This document shows positions 48,393 through 59,697 of a stretch of DNA of 64,000 nucleotides, one piece after another. Positions within the stretch are counted from its first letter, which is position 1. The number at the start of each line of letters is the position of its first letter. Origin of the DNA: CAZJHD01 sp964545855 (GTDB taxonomy: Bacteria > Planctomycetota > UBA1135 > JACQFD01); NCBI GenBank assembly GCA_964545855.1, contig CAZJHD010000009.1, positions 55,453 through 119,452 of the forward strand. Direction: 5' to 3'. Under the pieces are notes generated by a model. That model made no database searches. It had not been told where the DNA came from and saw only the letters and a program-made list of their open reading frames with translations. A program made the translations under genes and the position numbers.

Positions 48393-49262
48393 GTGAAGGG
48401 CCGCAACGAGCGCTACCACGACCGCGTCGCTCCGCTCTACGACGACCTCTACGACCGGAGCCCCTACTGGCGGTTCTACCGCGAGATCACGTGGGTGCGG
48501 CTGAAGAGGCTCCTTCCACGGGAAGCGGGCGCGGCGATCGTCGATCTGGGATGCGGGACGGGAGAGTGGGGTCTGCGATGCCTCCGGTCCGGATACCGAG
48601 TGACCTTCGTCGACCTCTCCCAGGGGATGCTCGCGCGCGCGCGCGACCGGCTCGCGCGGGAGCAGCCGGGACGCGAGGCGGAGTTCCTCTGCGCGGACGT
48701 GGCCGACCTGCGCGCGCTGCCGAGCGAGACCTTCGCCCTCGCCATCGCCCAGGGCGATCCGCTCTCCTTCACCTCCCGGCCGAAGCGCGCGATCCGCGAG
48801 ATGCACCGCATCCTCGCGCCCGGGGGTGTCGTGCTGGCATCCGTCGACAACCGCTGCGCCGCCTACGAGCACTACCTCGAGCGTGGAGACCTCGCGGGTC
48901 TCCAGAAGCTCCACCGCACGGGCGCGACGGAATGGCTGGCGCGCGATCGAGGGGAGCGATTCCCGATCCACGCATTCCTGCCGGGAGAGCTGCGCCGTGG
49001 ATTCGAGTCGGCGGGTTTCGAGGTGCTCGACGTGGCCGGCAAGCTCGCCCTCGACCTCCGCCGTCATCCGAAGCTCCTGGAGGACCCGGCGACGTTCCGC
49101 CGGTGCCTCGCGATCGAGATCGAGTGCCGGCGCGAGCCGGCCTTCCTCGGCCGCGCCGCGCATCTCGAGATCGCCGCCCGCCGTCCCGCCGCGGGCAGCG
49201 GCTCACGTGGGCATCGACTCGAAGACGGCGATCCCGAGGCTCCCGAAGAGGACGACCGGTAG
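48393..49262 (+). CDS. class I SAM-dependent methyltransferase
   Basis: A 289-residue enzyme starting with GTG. Motif I is AAIVDLGCGTGEWGLRC (about 49-65), then FVDLSQGML, DVADLRALP and LAPGGVVLASVD. It belongs to the ubiquinone/menaquinone-type methyltransferase group by motif but the substrate is unknown. The last 60 bases overlap the 3' end of the convergent LptG-like gene; the acidic tail (about 20 residues) comes from that overlap. Confidence 0.85.
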   Translation: MKGRNERYHDRVAPLYDDLYDRSPYWRFYREITWVRLKRLLPREAGAAIVDLGCGTGEWGLRCLRSGYRVTFVDLSQGMLARARDRLAREQPGREAEFLCADVADLRALPSETFALAIAQGDPLSFTSRPKRAIREMHRILAPGGVVLASVDNRCAAYEHYLERGDLAGLQKLHRTGATEWLARDRGERFPIHAFLPGELRRGFESAGFEVLDVAGKLALDLRRHPKLLEDPATFRRCLAIEIECRREPAFLGRAAHLEIAARRPAAGSGSRGHRLEDGDPEAPEEDDR

Positions 49263-50327
49263 CCAGGCGGCGACCACGGGCCCCACGCGCTCCTCGACTC
49301 CGAGCTCGATGAAGAAGAGCGTCGCGGCGAAGTAGACGACGCAGAGCGCGAAGGCGAAGGCGGCTCCCTCGATCGTCGAGCGGCGATCGAGCCGGAGCAC
49401 GCACGGGAGCCCGAGCAGCGGGAGGATCAGGTTCGCGAGGGCCGCGGTGATCGCGGCATGCAGGAGGACCTGCAGGCGCGTGTTCGCCGGCATGCGCCGC
49501 GCGAGACGGTCGAGCTCGCCGATGGAGAGGTACTGGGGATCCGTCGCGTGGCGGGCGGCCACCTCGCAGTCGCCGGGATCGAAGTCGAGCGCGAGCTGCG
49601 CGCCCTCGGCGCCCGCGGGCGCCTCGACGACCTCGCCCGATCGCGAGCGCACGACGGACTTCACTCCCGTGAGGCTCCAGCTCCCCGCGGACCCGACACC
49701 TGTCTCCCAGCGCGCCGTCTCGGCCTTCAGGCTCCGGATGACGCCGCCGGTGCTCGAGTAGACGTCGAGCCCCTCGCCCGCCGCCTCCGTCGGCCGGTAC
49801 GTGTCGAACCGGACGCGGCTCCCGCTTCCGTCGACGAAGGAGAGGCGGCTCATCTCGGGCACCGGCTGGAAATCGAAGATCTGCCGGCGGATGACGAAGG
49901 CCTCCCGCGCGGCGTGGGGCAGCGCGATCTCGCGGAAGGCCGCCTGGAAGGCCGCCAGCGCGCCCGCCGCGACGAACACCATGGCGAAGCCGCGATGGAG
50001 GCTCACGCCGCTCGCCAGCATCGCGACGGTCTCGTTCGCGCGATGGAGCCGCGCCGCCGTGAAGAGCGCCGCGAAGAACGCTAGGAACGGCGCGAACTGC
50101 AGGCAATAGATGGTGATCTGACAGGCGTAGTACCGCAGCGCGAGAGGGAAGACTCGGTCGGCGAGCTCCGGAGCGCCCGCGGCCCGGAGCTTCGCCGGCG
50201 CGGAGATCAGATCGTCGCCGTACTGGAGTTGCTGCGTCAGCACGATGACGCCCGCCGCGAAGAGGAACGCCACCGCCAGGGAGACGACGAACACGCGGAG
50301 GACGTAGAGGTCGAGCTTGCGGATCAT
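49203..50327 (-). CDS. LptF/LptG family LPS export permease (second of pair)
   Basis: A 374-residue YjgP/YjgQ-type permease. It starts MIRKLDLYVLRVFVVSLAVAF, the typical first helix, has five further helices (about 60-78, 98-118, 295-320, 325-345, 350-370), and between them a periplasmic beta-jellyroll region (about 130-275). With LptB it forms the ABC transporter that extracts LPS from the inner membrane. No lptB is in the window. ATG 50327 forms an ATGA overlap with the upstream paralogue. Confidence 0.88.
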   Translation of the reverse strand: MIRKLDLYVLRVFVVSLAVAFLFAAGVIVLTQQLQYGDDLISAPAKLRAAGAPELADRVFPLALRYYACQITIYCLQFAPFLAFFAALFTAARLHRANETVAMLASGVSLHRGFAMVFVAAGALAAFQAAFREIALPHAAREAFVIRRQIFDFQPVPEMSRLSFVDGSGSRVRFDTYRPTEAAGEGLDVYSSTGGVIRSLKAETARWETGVGSAGSWSLTGVKSVVRSRSGEVVEAPAGAEGAQLALDFDPGDCEVAARHATDPQYLSIGELDRLARRMPANTRLQVLLHAAITAALANLILPLLGLPCVLRLDRRSTIEGAAFAFALCVVYFAATLFFIELGVEERVGPVVAAWLPVVLFGSLGIAVFESMPT

Positions 50328-51427
50328 CGCCGGACCAGCCGGAACACGAAGGCGGAAGCGACCGCCGCGAGCACCGCCGTCGCGAGCCAGGCGTCGGCCC
50401 AGGGAGGGCCGATGCGGTTCATGTCGAGCGCGTCGCCGAGCTTCGAGAGCGGGAAGAAGAGCACGAAACAGATTCCCAGACCGAAGACGAGAGCCGCGAG
50501 TCGGGTCCCTCGCCGGAGCCAGATCGCGATGGGAGCCCCCACGAGCCCGAAGAGGAGCGCCGTGACGGCCCATGCCGCGCGACGGTGGACGATGTAGGTC
50601 GCCTTCCGCTCGAGGCGCCCGTCGCGCTCGGCGCGCGCGACGAGGGGGCTCGCCGGATCGGCCTGCGCCTCGGCTCTCCTCGCTCCTGCGCGGAGCGCCA
50701 GCGCCACGAGCTCGTCGGACGACTGGAACTCCTCCTTGTCGCGGAAGCGGGGCGTCTCGCCGAATTCGGAGTACCGGAACTCGAGCGTCAGCCGTCCGGC
50801 GCGCATGCTTCCCTTCTCGTCGAGCATCTGGAATCCCGTGAACTCGAGACGCATCGCGTCGCTGCCGGACACGACGCGCACTCTCTCCGCGCGGCCGACG
50901 TGCTCCCGGTAGTCGATCTGCACGTCCTCGAACACGAGCCCTTCGCGCCGCGCCCAGCTCATGTAGAAGCCGATCTTCGGCGCCGTGAACTGGGTGACGC
51001 TCGGCGGGATGGTGCGGATCGCCTCGATCGTGAAGTCGCGCGCCCAGCCGTCCTTCCTGAGGGAGATGGCGGGGATCGCCGTTCCGAGCACCCATACTTG
51101 TCCCGCGGCGATGGCCAGCCCCACGGCCACGACGGGCAGGAGCATGCGGATCGGATGCACCCCGCAGGCCTGCGACGCCAGGTACTCGTTGTCCGCGGCG
51201 AGCCTGCCGTAGGTGAAGAGAACCCCCACGAGGAACGCGAGCGGTGTGAGGAGCTCCGACAGGGCGAGGAGGAGGAAGGGCGTGAGCGTCAGGACGGACG
51301 CGAGCGAGAGCTGCTGCGTCATCAGCGTCTGGATCACGACGCCGAAGGACACGACGAAGTAGATGGCCGTCGCGGCGAAGAGGACGCTCGCGAGGAGCTC
51401 CCGGAGGACGTGCATCTGCAGGCGCAC
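50324..51427 (-). CDS. LptF/LptG family LPS export permease (first of pair)
   Basis: A 367-residue permease paralogous to its downstream neighbour. GTG 51427 begins RLQMHVLRELLASVLFAATAIYF, the canonical first helix; an upstream in-frame ATG at 51511 would add a Pro-rich tail and is rejected. PLAFLVGVLFTYGRLAADNEYLASQACGVHPIRML (about 60-96) is the conserved coupling region. It has six helices and a central jellyroll. It lies next to an acyltransferase of lipid A type, which supports an LPS outer membrane. Confidence 0.88.
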   Translation of the reverse strand: MRLQMHVLRELLASVLFAATAIYFVVSFGVVIQTLMTQQLSLASVLTLTPFLLLALSELLTPLAFLVGVLFTYGRLAADNEYLASQACGVHPIRMLLPVVAVGLAIAAGQVWVLGTAIPAISLRKDGWARDFTIEAIRTIPPSVTQFTAPKIGFYMSWARREGLVFEDVQIDYREHVGRAERVRVVSGSDAMRLEFTGFQMLDEKGSMRAGRLTLEFRYSEFGETPRFRDKEEFQSSDELVALALRAGARRAEAQADPASPLVARAERDGRLERKATYIVHRRAAWAVTALLFGLVGAPIAIWLRRGTRLAALVFGLGICFVLFFPLSKLGDALDMNRIGPPWADAWLATAVLAAVASAFVFRLVRR

Positions 51428-51509
51428 CACCGAATGGTAGAGACCGGGTCCGGGGCCCGGAGGGTCCAATCGCCCGGCTGGTCGTTGGGCTCGGGGCGGG
51501 GCGCACTGC

Positions 51510-52469
51510 ATGCTCCCGGGCCCGAGAACCTCCGTGAGACCTCTCCGCAGAACCCGTCATCGCCTGCAGCTCCTCGCTCTGCGCGGCGTCGCGCGCGGTG
51601 CGCGGCTCGTTCCGTTCCGGGCGCGGTCGTGGATCTTCGGATGCATCGCCCGCATCGCGGGAGCGACGGTCCTCCAAGGCAGGGCGCGCCGGAACCTGCG
51701 GATCGCCTTCGGCGAGACGCTCGGACGCGACGCGCGGCGCGATCTCCGGCGGAGGAACGCACGCCTCTTCGGGCGCATGGTCGCGGAGCTCGTCGACTAC
51801 TTCCACGAGGGCGGAGCCGCCGCGGAGCGCCTCGTCTTCACCGACGACAGCGTGCAGAACCTCAAGGACGGCCTCGCCCGGGGGCGCGGCGTGATCGTCC
51901 TCACTCCCCACTTCGGGAACTGGGAGCTCTTCCCCGCGGCGCTCGCCGCACGCGGCTTCCACGGCGCCGTCGTGGGACGCCGGCCGTCGAATCCGGGGCT
52001 CGCCGGCGAGCTCGTGGCGATGCGCGCACGCGCCGGCGTCGAGACCCTCGATTCGCGATCGTCCACGCGCGCGATCCTGCGCGTCCTCCAGAAGGGCGGG
52101 ATCGTCGGGATCCTGCCGGACCTCGACACGAAGCGCATCGCTGGCGAGTTCGTGCCGTTCTTCGGCAAGCCCGCCTTCACGGCGACGGGCCCGGCGCTCC
52201 TCGCGCTCCTGAGCGGCGCACCCTTGCTCACGGCCTTCATGATCGCGGAGGGCGACCGCTATCGGCTCGTCTTCGATCCTCCCTTCGTCGGCGATCCCGA
52301 CGCGCCCCGCGGCGAGGAGGTCCGCCGTCTCACGGGCGAGTGGGCGCAGCGCTTCGAGAGCCGGATCCGTGAATTCCCCGACCACTGGGTCTGGGTGCAC
52401 GATCGATGGGCGACGACGCCCGAGAAGGTGGAGGAGCGGAGCCGTCGCAAGCGCGTGACGGCGCCCTGA
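51510..52469 (+). CDS. LpxL/HtrB-type lipid A acyltransferase
   Basis: A 319-residue enzyme of the lysophospholipid/lipid A acyltransferase family. The catalytic HFGNWE motif is near 136-141, the family R-x-x-N segment RRNLRIAFGE near 60-69, VGRRPSN near 155-161, and PDLDTKRIAGEFVPFFGKPA near 206-225. It transfers an acyl chain from acyl-ACP to lipid A precursors. The divergent neighbours are the LptF/LptG-like pair, so this is an LPS locus. The basic N-terminus suggests peripheral membrane binding. Confidence 0.9.
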   Translation: MLPGPRTSVRPLRRTRHRLQLLALRGVARGARLVPFRARSWIFGCIARIAGATVLQGRARRNLRIAFGETLGRDARRDLRRRNARLFGRMVAELVDYFHEGGAAAERLVFTDDSVQNLKDGLARGRGVIVLTPHFGNWELFPAALAARGFHGAVVGRRPSNPGLAGELVAMRARAGVETLDSRSSTRAILRVLQKGGIVGILPDLDTKRIAGEFVPFFGKPAFTATGPALLALLSGAPLLTAFMIAEGDRYRLVFDPPFVGDPDAPRGEEVRRLTGEWAQRFESRIREFPDHWVWVHDRWATTPEKVEERSRRKRVTAP

Positions 52470-52491
52470 TTCGTCCGTTCGGTCCCTGGGG

Positions 52492-52995
52492 TCAGCGTTC
52501 CCCGGCGAATCGCAGACGTCCTTCGCGCTCCTGCAGGAGGCACACCTCGTCGAAGCAGCCGCGATCGAGGACGGCCGGGAGGGCGCCGTCGACGCGCTGC
52601 CGCTCGTCGAGCAGCATCAGGAGCACGCGCCGGTCGAACCGTCTCCGGAGGCCGGCGGGGAGCGTCGCGCATCGCGCGCTCTTCCTCGCGACGGCGGCGC
52701 GAGCCGCCGCGAGCAGCTCCTCCTCGGACCAGACGACGATCCCTTCGATCCGCGCGTCGACCTCCGGGGGCGGGACGCGATGGAGCTCCGTCACCTCGAT
52801 CGAGACGCGCTCTCCGCGCCCGTCGATCGCCTCGGCATCCGGCGGGTCGGCACCTCGCCGGACCTCGAAGCGCGCACCGGGCACGCGCTGCGCGTTCGAG
52901 CGCGCGGCCCAGGCCGTGGCGGCGGCGAGCTCGCGGCGTCGCGCGAGATCCCGCGACCGGCCCCGCTGGGGCTCGGGCAGGCGGCGCGCACTCAC
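52492..52995 (-). CDS. small hypothetical protein with PD-(D/E)xK-like pattern
   Basis: A 167-residue protein beginning with GTG, coupled by GTGA to the CAP-domain gene upstream. PPDAEAIDGRGERVSIEVTEL (about 49-69) resembles the PD...ExT/ExK core found in many nuclease-like hypothetical proteins, but the last core residue is Thr, not Lys. The middle and C-terminus are helical. No signal peptide. The family is not known to me, and nuclease activity is not supported by the residues alone. Confidence 0.6.
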   Translation of the reverse strand: MSARRLPEPQRGRSRDLARRRELAAATAWAARSNAQRVPGARFEVRRGADPPDAEAIDGRGERVSIEVTELHRVPPPEVDARIEGIVVWSEEELLAAARAAVARKSARCATLPAGLRRRFDRRVLLMLLDERQRVDGALPAVLDRGCFDEVCLLQEREGRLRFAGER

Positions 52996-55628
52996 TCGGG
53001 CCACGTGGCGTTCTTCCGGTATTCGGCTCCCGTTCCGAAATTCTGCGTCCAGTTCCAGCCGCTCGCTCCGACGCCGAGCTCCGTGTGGCTCGCCATGAGG
53101 ATGTTGCGATGGTGGCCGGACGATCGGATCCACCCGGCGTGGGCGCCCTCCGGACCGGCAGCCATGGCGATGTTCTCGCTCACGCCGCGCTCGTATCCCT
53201 CGGCGCGCATCCGGTCGAAGGGAGACCTCAGGTTCGGCAGCGTCGAGAAGTGGGAGAAGACGCCGCTGTCGGACATCCAGCGCGAATGCTTGCGCGCGGA
53301 CTGCACGAGCTTCTCGTTCACGGCGAGGGCGCGCCGTCCGAACATCTGGCGATAGGCGTTCGTGACGGCGAGCTGCTGCCGCTCCTCGTTCGTGAGGGAC
53401 GTGGCGACGGTGGCGTTCACGAGCGCGACGCTCCGGTCGTACTCGATCCGCTTCCGGCGCTCGTCGCGCGTCACGGCCAGATCTCGGATCGAGACCTCCG
53501 CGGCACCTGCATCGAGGCCGAGGAGGAGATCGATCGTCGCGTCGGACTCGAGCCCGAGCGCTTGCAGCTCGTGGAGCCGATCGTCGACCTCCTGCAGGAT
53601 CCGCAGCGTCCGCTCCGCGCCCCCGAGCCCGACGCGCAGATCGGATCCCCAGATCCGGTGCACGGCGGCAACGCGCCCGTCGACGTCGGACTGCACGGGC
53701 CAGTAGAGCTTCGCCTTCTCGGGAGGACACTCGGGCGGCTTGTAGGGATAGAAGTAGGTCTTCTCGTCGAAGATCAGCTCGAGCGCATGGCGCCGCGCCT
53801 CGTCGAGACGCGCTCGCTCCTCCAGGAGGGGCGCGAGCTTCCGCGGGAGTCCGCCCTTGCGGAGCTTCTCGATCGACTCCGACCTCTTCTCGCGGAGCGC
53901 GAGGACGAGCGCCTCCGTCGCGTCGTTGCCGAGCTTCTGCAGATCCCGCGACGCGGCCTCGCGGTCCTTGGGCGACGACGCCGACTCGAGCTTGGCGAGG
54001 AGGTCGCGCATCCGCTCGGCGAGCTTCTGGGTCTCGCGCTCGCGGAAGGTCATCCACTGGCTCTGGTGCCAGACGAATCCGTAGCTCGGGACCTCGATCC
54101 CCCGTCGGCGCGCGAGGATGCCGTGCACGACCGGCTCCAGCCCCGCATCGGCGTCGATCGCGAGCTTCAGCGCCCCTTCCGCATCACGGTCCGCCCCGGC
54201 GAAGGAGAGGAGGAGGGAATGCCCGAGCCGCTCTTCCGCCGACGGCGTGCCGAATCGCTGCAGGATGCTCCGGAGCGTCGCCGCCGAGAGGTCGCGCCAG
54301 GGCACCACCTCCGTCGTCGCGCTGCCCGTCGAGAGCGAGAGCCCCCGGCCCGAGACTTCCAGGAGGTCTCCGCGCCGGCCGCCTCCCGCGTCGAAATCGC
54401 GGAACGGGCCGGGATCCCGCGCGAGCGCGGCGCCGATCCGCTCCAGGAGGGACGCGAGACGGGACGCGTCCTCGGCGAGCCCACCGGCCCAGCTCTTGGC
54501 CACGGGGCTCGGCGCCGTGCCGGCCGCCGCGAGGAACTCGTCGCGGGCGCGGTCGAAGGCACCGGCCCGGAACGCGGATCCGGCGCTCGCGAGCCGAGCC
54601 TCGAAGTCGATGCTGCGCGCGCCTTCCCGGAGGAAGGCCGGCACCGACGCGGCGGCTCCTCCGCCGGCCGAGAGCCGAGAGGCCAGCTCGTCGGCGCCCA
54701 CGTGCGGCTTCCGTGCCTCGACGACGGAGGCCAGCTCCGTCTGGAGCCGCTCCAAGGCGTAGCTCTGGGGGTACTCACCGAGCCGATCGAGGAACTTCGC
54801 GAGATCCTCGTCGGGCGACTCGCTCCAGATCGTCGCGCGCGCCTCGCTCGCGGCGGCGCGACGGATCTTCTCCGCGAGGAGAGCGAGGTCGGCCTCGGCG
54901 GCGCGCCTTACCTCCTCCGCGGTCGCCGCGATCGCATCGAGTGCCTCGGCGCCGCTCTCCGACGCGAGCATGGCGAGGACCGCGAGGGCCCGGCGGTAGT
55001 GACCGTTCCGCGCGTCCTCGTCGACCTGGTGCAGCGTCTCCGCCACGCGGGGATCGAGAGACTCCCGCGAGGACTGCTTCTTCACGCCGTCGGCGGGCGG
55101 CTTCTCGTCGACCGTTCGGATCCGCTTCACCGGCTCCGCCTCCACACGCGGCGGCAGCGGAACGTCGGGTACGGCTGGCTTCTTCGAAGGATCGGGCGCG
55201 GAGAAGAGAGCCTCGAGATTCGAGACCGCCTCCTGCACCTCCGCGCGCGTCGCCGCGTCGGGAGCCCTCGTCGAGAGCGCCTGCAGGCGCTCCTTCGTCA
55301 TCTCCTTCCCGAGCTTCTCCGCATTCCGCACGAGATTGCTCAGGTCGGCCCGCAGGATGCTCACGGCCTCGATGCGCCGATCGACCTCGTTCAGGATCTC
55401 GTACTTGCGCGGGATCGACGGCGCGTCCATCAAGGCGGTCCTCGCCGCCTCGTAGTTCTCGGCGGCGAAGAGCTGCTCGGCGCGGCGGATCGCGTCCTCA
55501 CGGCCGCTCCCGCAGCCGACGCTGCTCGCGCCGAGGAGGACCGAGGCCAGGAGGAGAGCGCGCACCCCTACGGACAGACAGTTGCGGAGGAGCGCGGGCT
55601 CGGACGGGCGATCGGGCTTGGACTGCAT
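52992..55628 (-). CDS. large lipoprotein with C-terminal CAP (SCP/PR-1) domain
   Basis: An 878-residue protein with a signal/lipobox region (about 15-40, ending GASSVGCGS, Cys39). It is helical and TPR-/coiled-coil-like for most of its length, with a linker rich in Pro/Lys near 155-190. A CAP domain occupies about 755-870: TNAYRQMFGRRALAVNEKLVQSARKHSRWM, FSHFST, SENIAMA, and GWIRSSGHHRNILM. In bacteria the CAP fold is often extracellular and of unknown activity. ATG 55628 is chosen because it precedes the signal peptide. No other domain is recognised. Confidence 0.8.
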   Translation of the reverse strand: MQSKPDRPSEPALLRNCLSVGVRALLLASVLLGASSVGCGSGREDAIRRAEQLFAAENYEAARTALMDAPSIPRKYEILNEVDRRIEAVSILRADLSNLVRNAEKLGKEMTKERLQALSTRAPDAATRAEVQEAVSNLEALFSAPDPSKKPAVPDVPLPPRVEAEPVKRIRTVDEKPPADGVKKQSSRESLDPRVAETLHQVDEDARNGHYRRALAVLAMLASESGAEALDAIAATAEEVRRAAEADLALLAEKIRRAAASEARATIWSESPDEDLAKFLDRLGEYPQSYALERLQTELASVVEARKPHVGADELASRLSAGGGAAASVPAFLREGARSIDFEARLASAGSAFRAGAFDRARDEFLAAAGTAPSPVAKSWAGGLAEDASRLASLLERIGAALARDPGPFRDFDAGGGRRGDLLEVSGRGLSLSTGSATTEVVPWRDLSAATLRSILQRFGTPSAEERLGHSLLLSFAGADRDAEGALKLAIDADAGLEPVVHGILARRRGIEVPSYGFVWHQSQWMTFRERETQKLAERMRDLLAKLESASSPKDREAASRDLQKLGNDATEALVLALREKRSESIEKLRKGGLPRKLAPLLEERARLDEARRHALELIFDEKTYFYPYKPPECPPEKAKLYWPVQSDVDGRVAAVHRIWGSDLRVGLGGAERTLRILQEVDDRLHELQALGLESDATIDLLLGLDAGAAEVSIRDLAVTRDERRKRIEYDRSVALVNATVATSLTNEERQQLAVTNAYRQMFGRRALAVNEKLVQSARKHSRWMSDSGVFSHFSTLPNLRSPFDRMRAEGYERGVSENIAMAAGPEGAHAGWIRSSGHHRNILMASHTELGVGASGWNWTQNFGTGAEYRKNATWPE

Positions 55629-55802
55629 CGGCGGCCGGATTTCGGGTGGACGGGAAGGAAGGAGGAGAGCCTCCTCGTTCGATCGACTCCGCCGGGGGGC
55701 ATCGCGCTCGTCGCGGTGCGCGGGTCGTGAGGACCCCATTGGATACCGGAGGCGCCCCCGCCCGCAACGCCGCGCCGCGGGCGCGAGCGCACGAGCGATG
55801 AC

Positions 55803-56536
55803 TCAGGTCCCCCGGCGGGCGAGGGACTGGCGGAGCTCGGCAACGACGGCGGGGAGCCGCGACTGGAGGATCGCCGCGAACGCGCGGCAGGCCACGTCGG
55901 CCTCGCGCGACGCATGGATCCACGTGACGCGCGTCGCGGTGTCCCGGAGCTCGCCGGACCAGGAGACGGAGCCGTCCGAGCGGTCGACGAGCTCGAGCCG
56001 GATGCGCAGCCCGCATCGCACGGTGCCCTCCGGCGCCCCGACGAGATGGAGCACGATGGAGAGCGCCGAGAGGCCGTAGGTCAGGTAGCCCTCGCTCACG
56101 TGGCAGTCGAGAAGGCTCCCGCGAAGCTCGAACCGCTCGCCGTGGAGGCCGCCTCCGACACGCTGCACTCGCCGGAACAGCCCCTGGGCGTCCGCCTCCG
56201 CCGCGATCGCGTCCGCGAGATCCTCGAGCGGGCGGAATCCGTTCAGGTTGGGCGACTCGTCGATCCACGTCCGCTCCGGGTGGTCCCGATGGGACACGGC
56301 GAAGGGAACGAACGGGATGATGGCCAGATTCTTCAGGTCGTGATTGAGCGCGTTGCGTCCCCGCAGGTCTCGCAGGGAGGGCACGCCGAGTCCCGCATCC
56401 TCGATGGGAGGTCCGCTGACGCGCGGCGACGGCACGTAGCGGAAGATCGATCGCGTCGCACAGCCCGGCGACCAAGCGATCGAGAAGGCGAGCCCCGCGG
56501 CCACCGCCCACTGTCGCGCCCTCCCGCGCGCCCCCC

Positions 56537-56540
<4 letters not shown>
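55803..56540 (-). CDS. lipoprotein of unknown function
   Basis: A 245-residue protein starting with GTG 56540, which overlaps the sigma-54 activator stop (GTGA). A basic start, a hydrophobic stretch (about 10-22) and lipobox SPGC (Cys26) mark a lipoprotein. The mature part contains LKNLAIIPFVPFAV and a beta-rich region with LEDLADAIAAEADAQGLF, a pattern seen in exported proteins that resemble TolB-like or CsgG-like N-terminal folds. No firm family. Its context with a sigma-54 activator may be regulatory. Confidence 0.65.
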
Positions 56541-57480
<940 letters not shown>

Positions 57481-57484
<4 letters not shown>

Positions 57485-59697
57485 GAGTGTGCGGAGACCT
57501 TCTCGAGGTGTGCGTACTGGAGGAGCAGCTGCTTCTGTCCAACGGAGCGGAAGTGCACGACCGCCTTCGCGTTCGCGCCGCTCCCGCGGAGCTCGACGAC
57601 GCGGCCGACGCCGAAGTGTGCGTGCCGGACGGTCTCGCCGGGAGCGAGCTTCGCCGAAGGCGCGGGATCCCGGGGCGCCGCGTCGAGGAGGCCGACCGAC
57701 GACGTCTCGTCCGCTCGCTCGTCCTCGAAGTCGTGGCGGGAGTCTCCGAATCCCGCGCGCTCCAGGACCGCGTCGGGGATCTCCGCCAGGAAACGCGACG
57801 GCACGCAGCCCACGCGCGTCCCGCTGGACCAGCCGCCGTAGGCCGAGCGATCGCGGGCGCGCGAGAGGTACAGCTTCTCCCGCGCGCGTGTGAGCCCCAC
57901 GTAGAAGAGGCGACGCTCCTCCTCGAGACCGTCGCGACCGGCCGACTCCTCGACGGCGCGACGGTGGGGAAGGAGGCCGTCCTCCACGCCGGCGACGACG
58001 ACCACGGGGAACTCCAGTCCCTTCGCCGCATGGAGCGTCATGAGCGTGACCCGATCGGCGTCGGCGTCGAGCCGGTCCACGTCGGACACGAGGGACACCT
58101 CGGAGAGGAAGCCCCGCGCGCCTCCTTCGGGCTCCCGCTGGTCGTACTCCGCCGCCGAGGCGACGAGCTCGCGCACGTTCTCCGCGCGGTCGACGTCCCC
58201 GGCGTCGCCGAGATCGCTGCAGTGGGCGATGTAGCCCGTCGCCTCCAGGATCGCCTCGAGCACGTCCTCCGCGGGTCCGTCGAGGCGGCCGCGCAGCCCT
58301 TCGATCGTCGCGAGGAATCCCTCCATGGCGCCGCGTGCCCGGCCCGTGAATCCCGCGCGCGTCGCGCTGCGCCCCATCGTCTCGAGGAGCGGCAGCCCGA
58401 GCCGGGTGGCCTCCCCCTGCAGCTTGTCGACGGACGCGTCGCCGATGCCCCGCAGCGGGACGTTCACGATCCGGGAGAAGGAGACGTCGTCGCGCGGGTT
58501 CAGGAGGAGACGCAGGTAGGCGAGGACGTCCTTCACCTCCCGGCGCTCGAAGAACTCGAGACCGGCCGCGATGCGGTACGGGATCCCGGCGTCCCGAAGG
58601 CCGCGCTCGAGCGCGCGCTGCAGGAAGTTCGCGCGATAGAAGAGGGCGATCTCCGAGAGCGCGTAGGAACGCGGCTCGCCCGATCGGTGGAGGGTCTGGA
58701 TCAGGCTCGCGATGGTGCGCGCCTCGTCGAGCTCGTCGATGGACTCGATCTCGACGATCGGCGCGCCGGGCTCCGCCGTCGTGCGGAGCGCCTTCTCCTT
58801 GCGCATCGCGTTGTGCTCGATCACCGCCTGCGCCGCCTGGAGGATGTTCCGCGTCGACCGGTAGTTGGTCTCGAGCCGGACGACGGTCGCCGGGGCGAAC
58901 TCCTGCTCGAAGGAGAGGATGTTCCCGAGGTCCGCGCCCCGCCAGCCGTAGATGCTCTGGTCCGGGTCGCCGCAGACCGAGAGGTTGCGGTGACTCGAGG
59001 CGAACCGCGACGTGATGCGGTACTGGATCGAGTTCGTGTCCTGGTACTCGTCGACGAGGACCTGCTGGAACCGGTCGCGCCAGCGCTTCCCGGCGTCGTG
59101 GTCGCTCTCCAGGAGCTCCAGGAGACGGATCAGCAGGTCGTCGAAGTCGAGAGCCGCGTTGCGGCGCATCCGCTCCGCGTAGGCCGCCTCGATGCGCACG
59201 AGGACCGGATCGACCCACGCTCCCTCGCCGTCGGCCCCGCCGGGCGCCACGCCCCGGTTCTTGCGGGCGGAGATGCGCTGGCCGATCGCGCCCGGCCGGT
59301 GCACCTGCTCGTCGAGGTCGAGGTCTCGCAGCACTCCGCGGATGCACTGATTGCGGTCGTAGGTGTCGTAGATCGTGAACTCGCGGGGGACGCCGATCGC
59401 CTCTCCGTCGCGCCGCAGGATGCGCGCGCCGAGGGAGTGGAACGTCGAGATCCAGAGGTCGCTCCGCGGGACGAAGCGGAGCACGCGCTCCTTCATCTCC
59501 CGCGCCGCCTTGTTCGTGAAGGTGATCGCGAGCACGGCCATCGGATCGACGCCCCGATCGAGGATCAGGTGGGCGACGCGCCGCGTGATCACCCGGGTCT
59601 TCCCGGATCCCGCTCCCGCGAGGATCAGCAGCGGCCCTTCACCATGGAGCACCGCCGCGCGTTGCTCTTCGTTCAGGTCCTGCAGGAGCGGATTCAC
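57481..59697 (-). CDS. uvrD: UvrD/PcrA superfamily 1A DNA helicase
   Basis: A 738-residue helicase. It begins LLQDLNEEQRAAVLHGEGPLLILAGAGSGKT (Q-motif and Walker A at about 25-32), then AITFTNKAAREMKER, VDEYQDTN (Walker B), GDPDQSIYGWRGA, YRSTRNIL, MTLHAAKGLEFPVV and EEERRLFYVGLTRAR, motifs Ia to VI in order. Length matches PcrA/UvrD. A Tudor-like C-terminus (GETVRHAHFGVGRVVEL) is present, as in PcrA, where it binds RNA polymerase. Start GTG 59697 couples it to the upstream methyltransferase. Confidence 0.95.
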
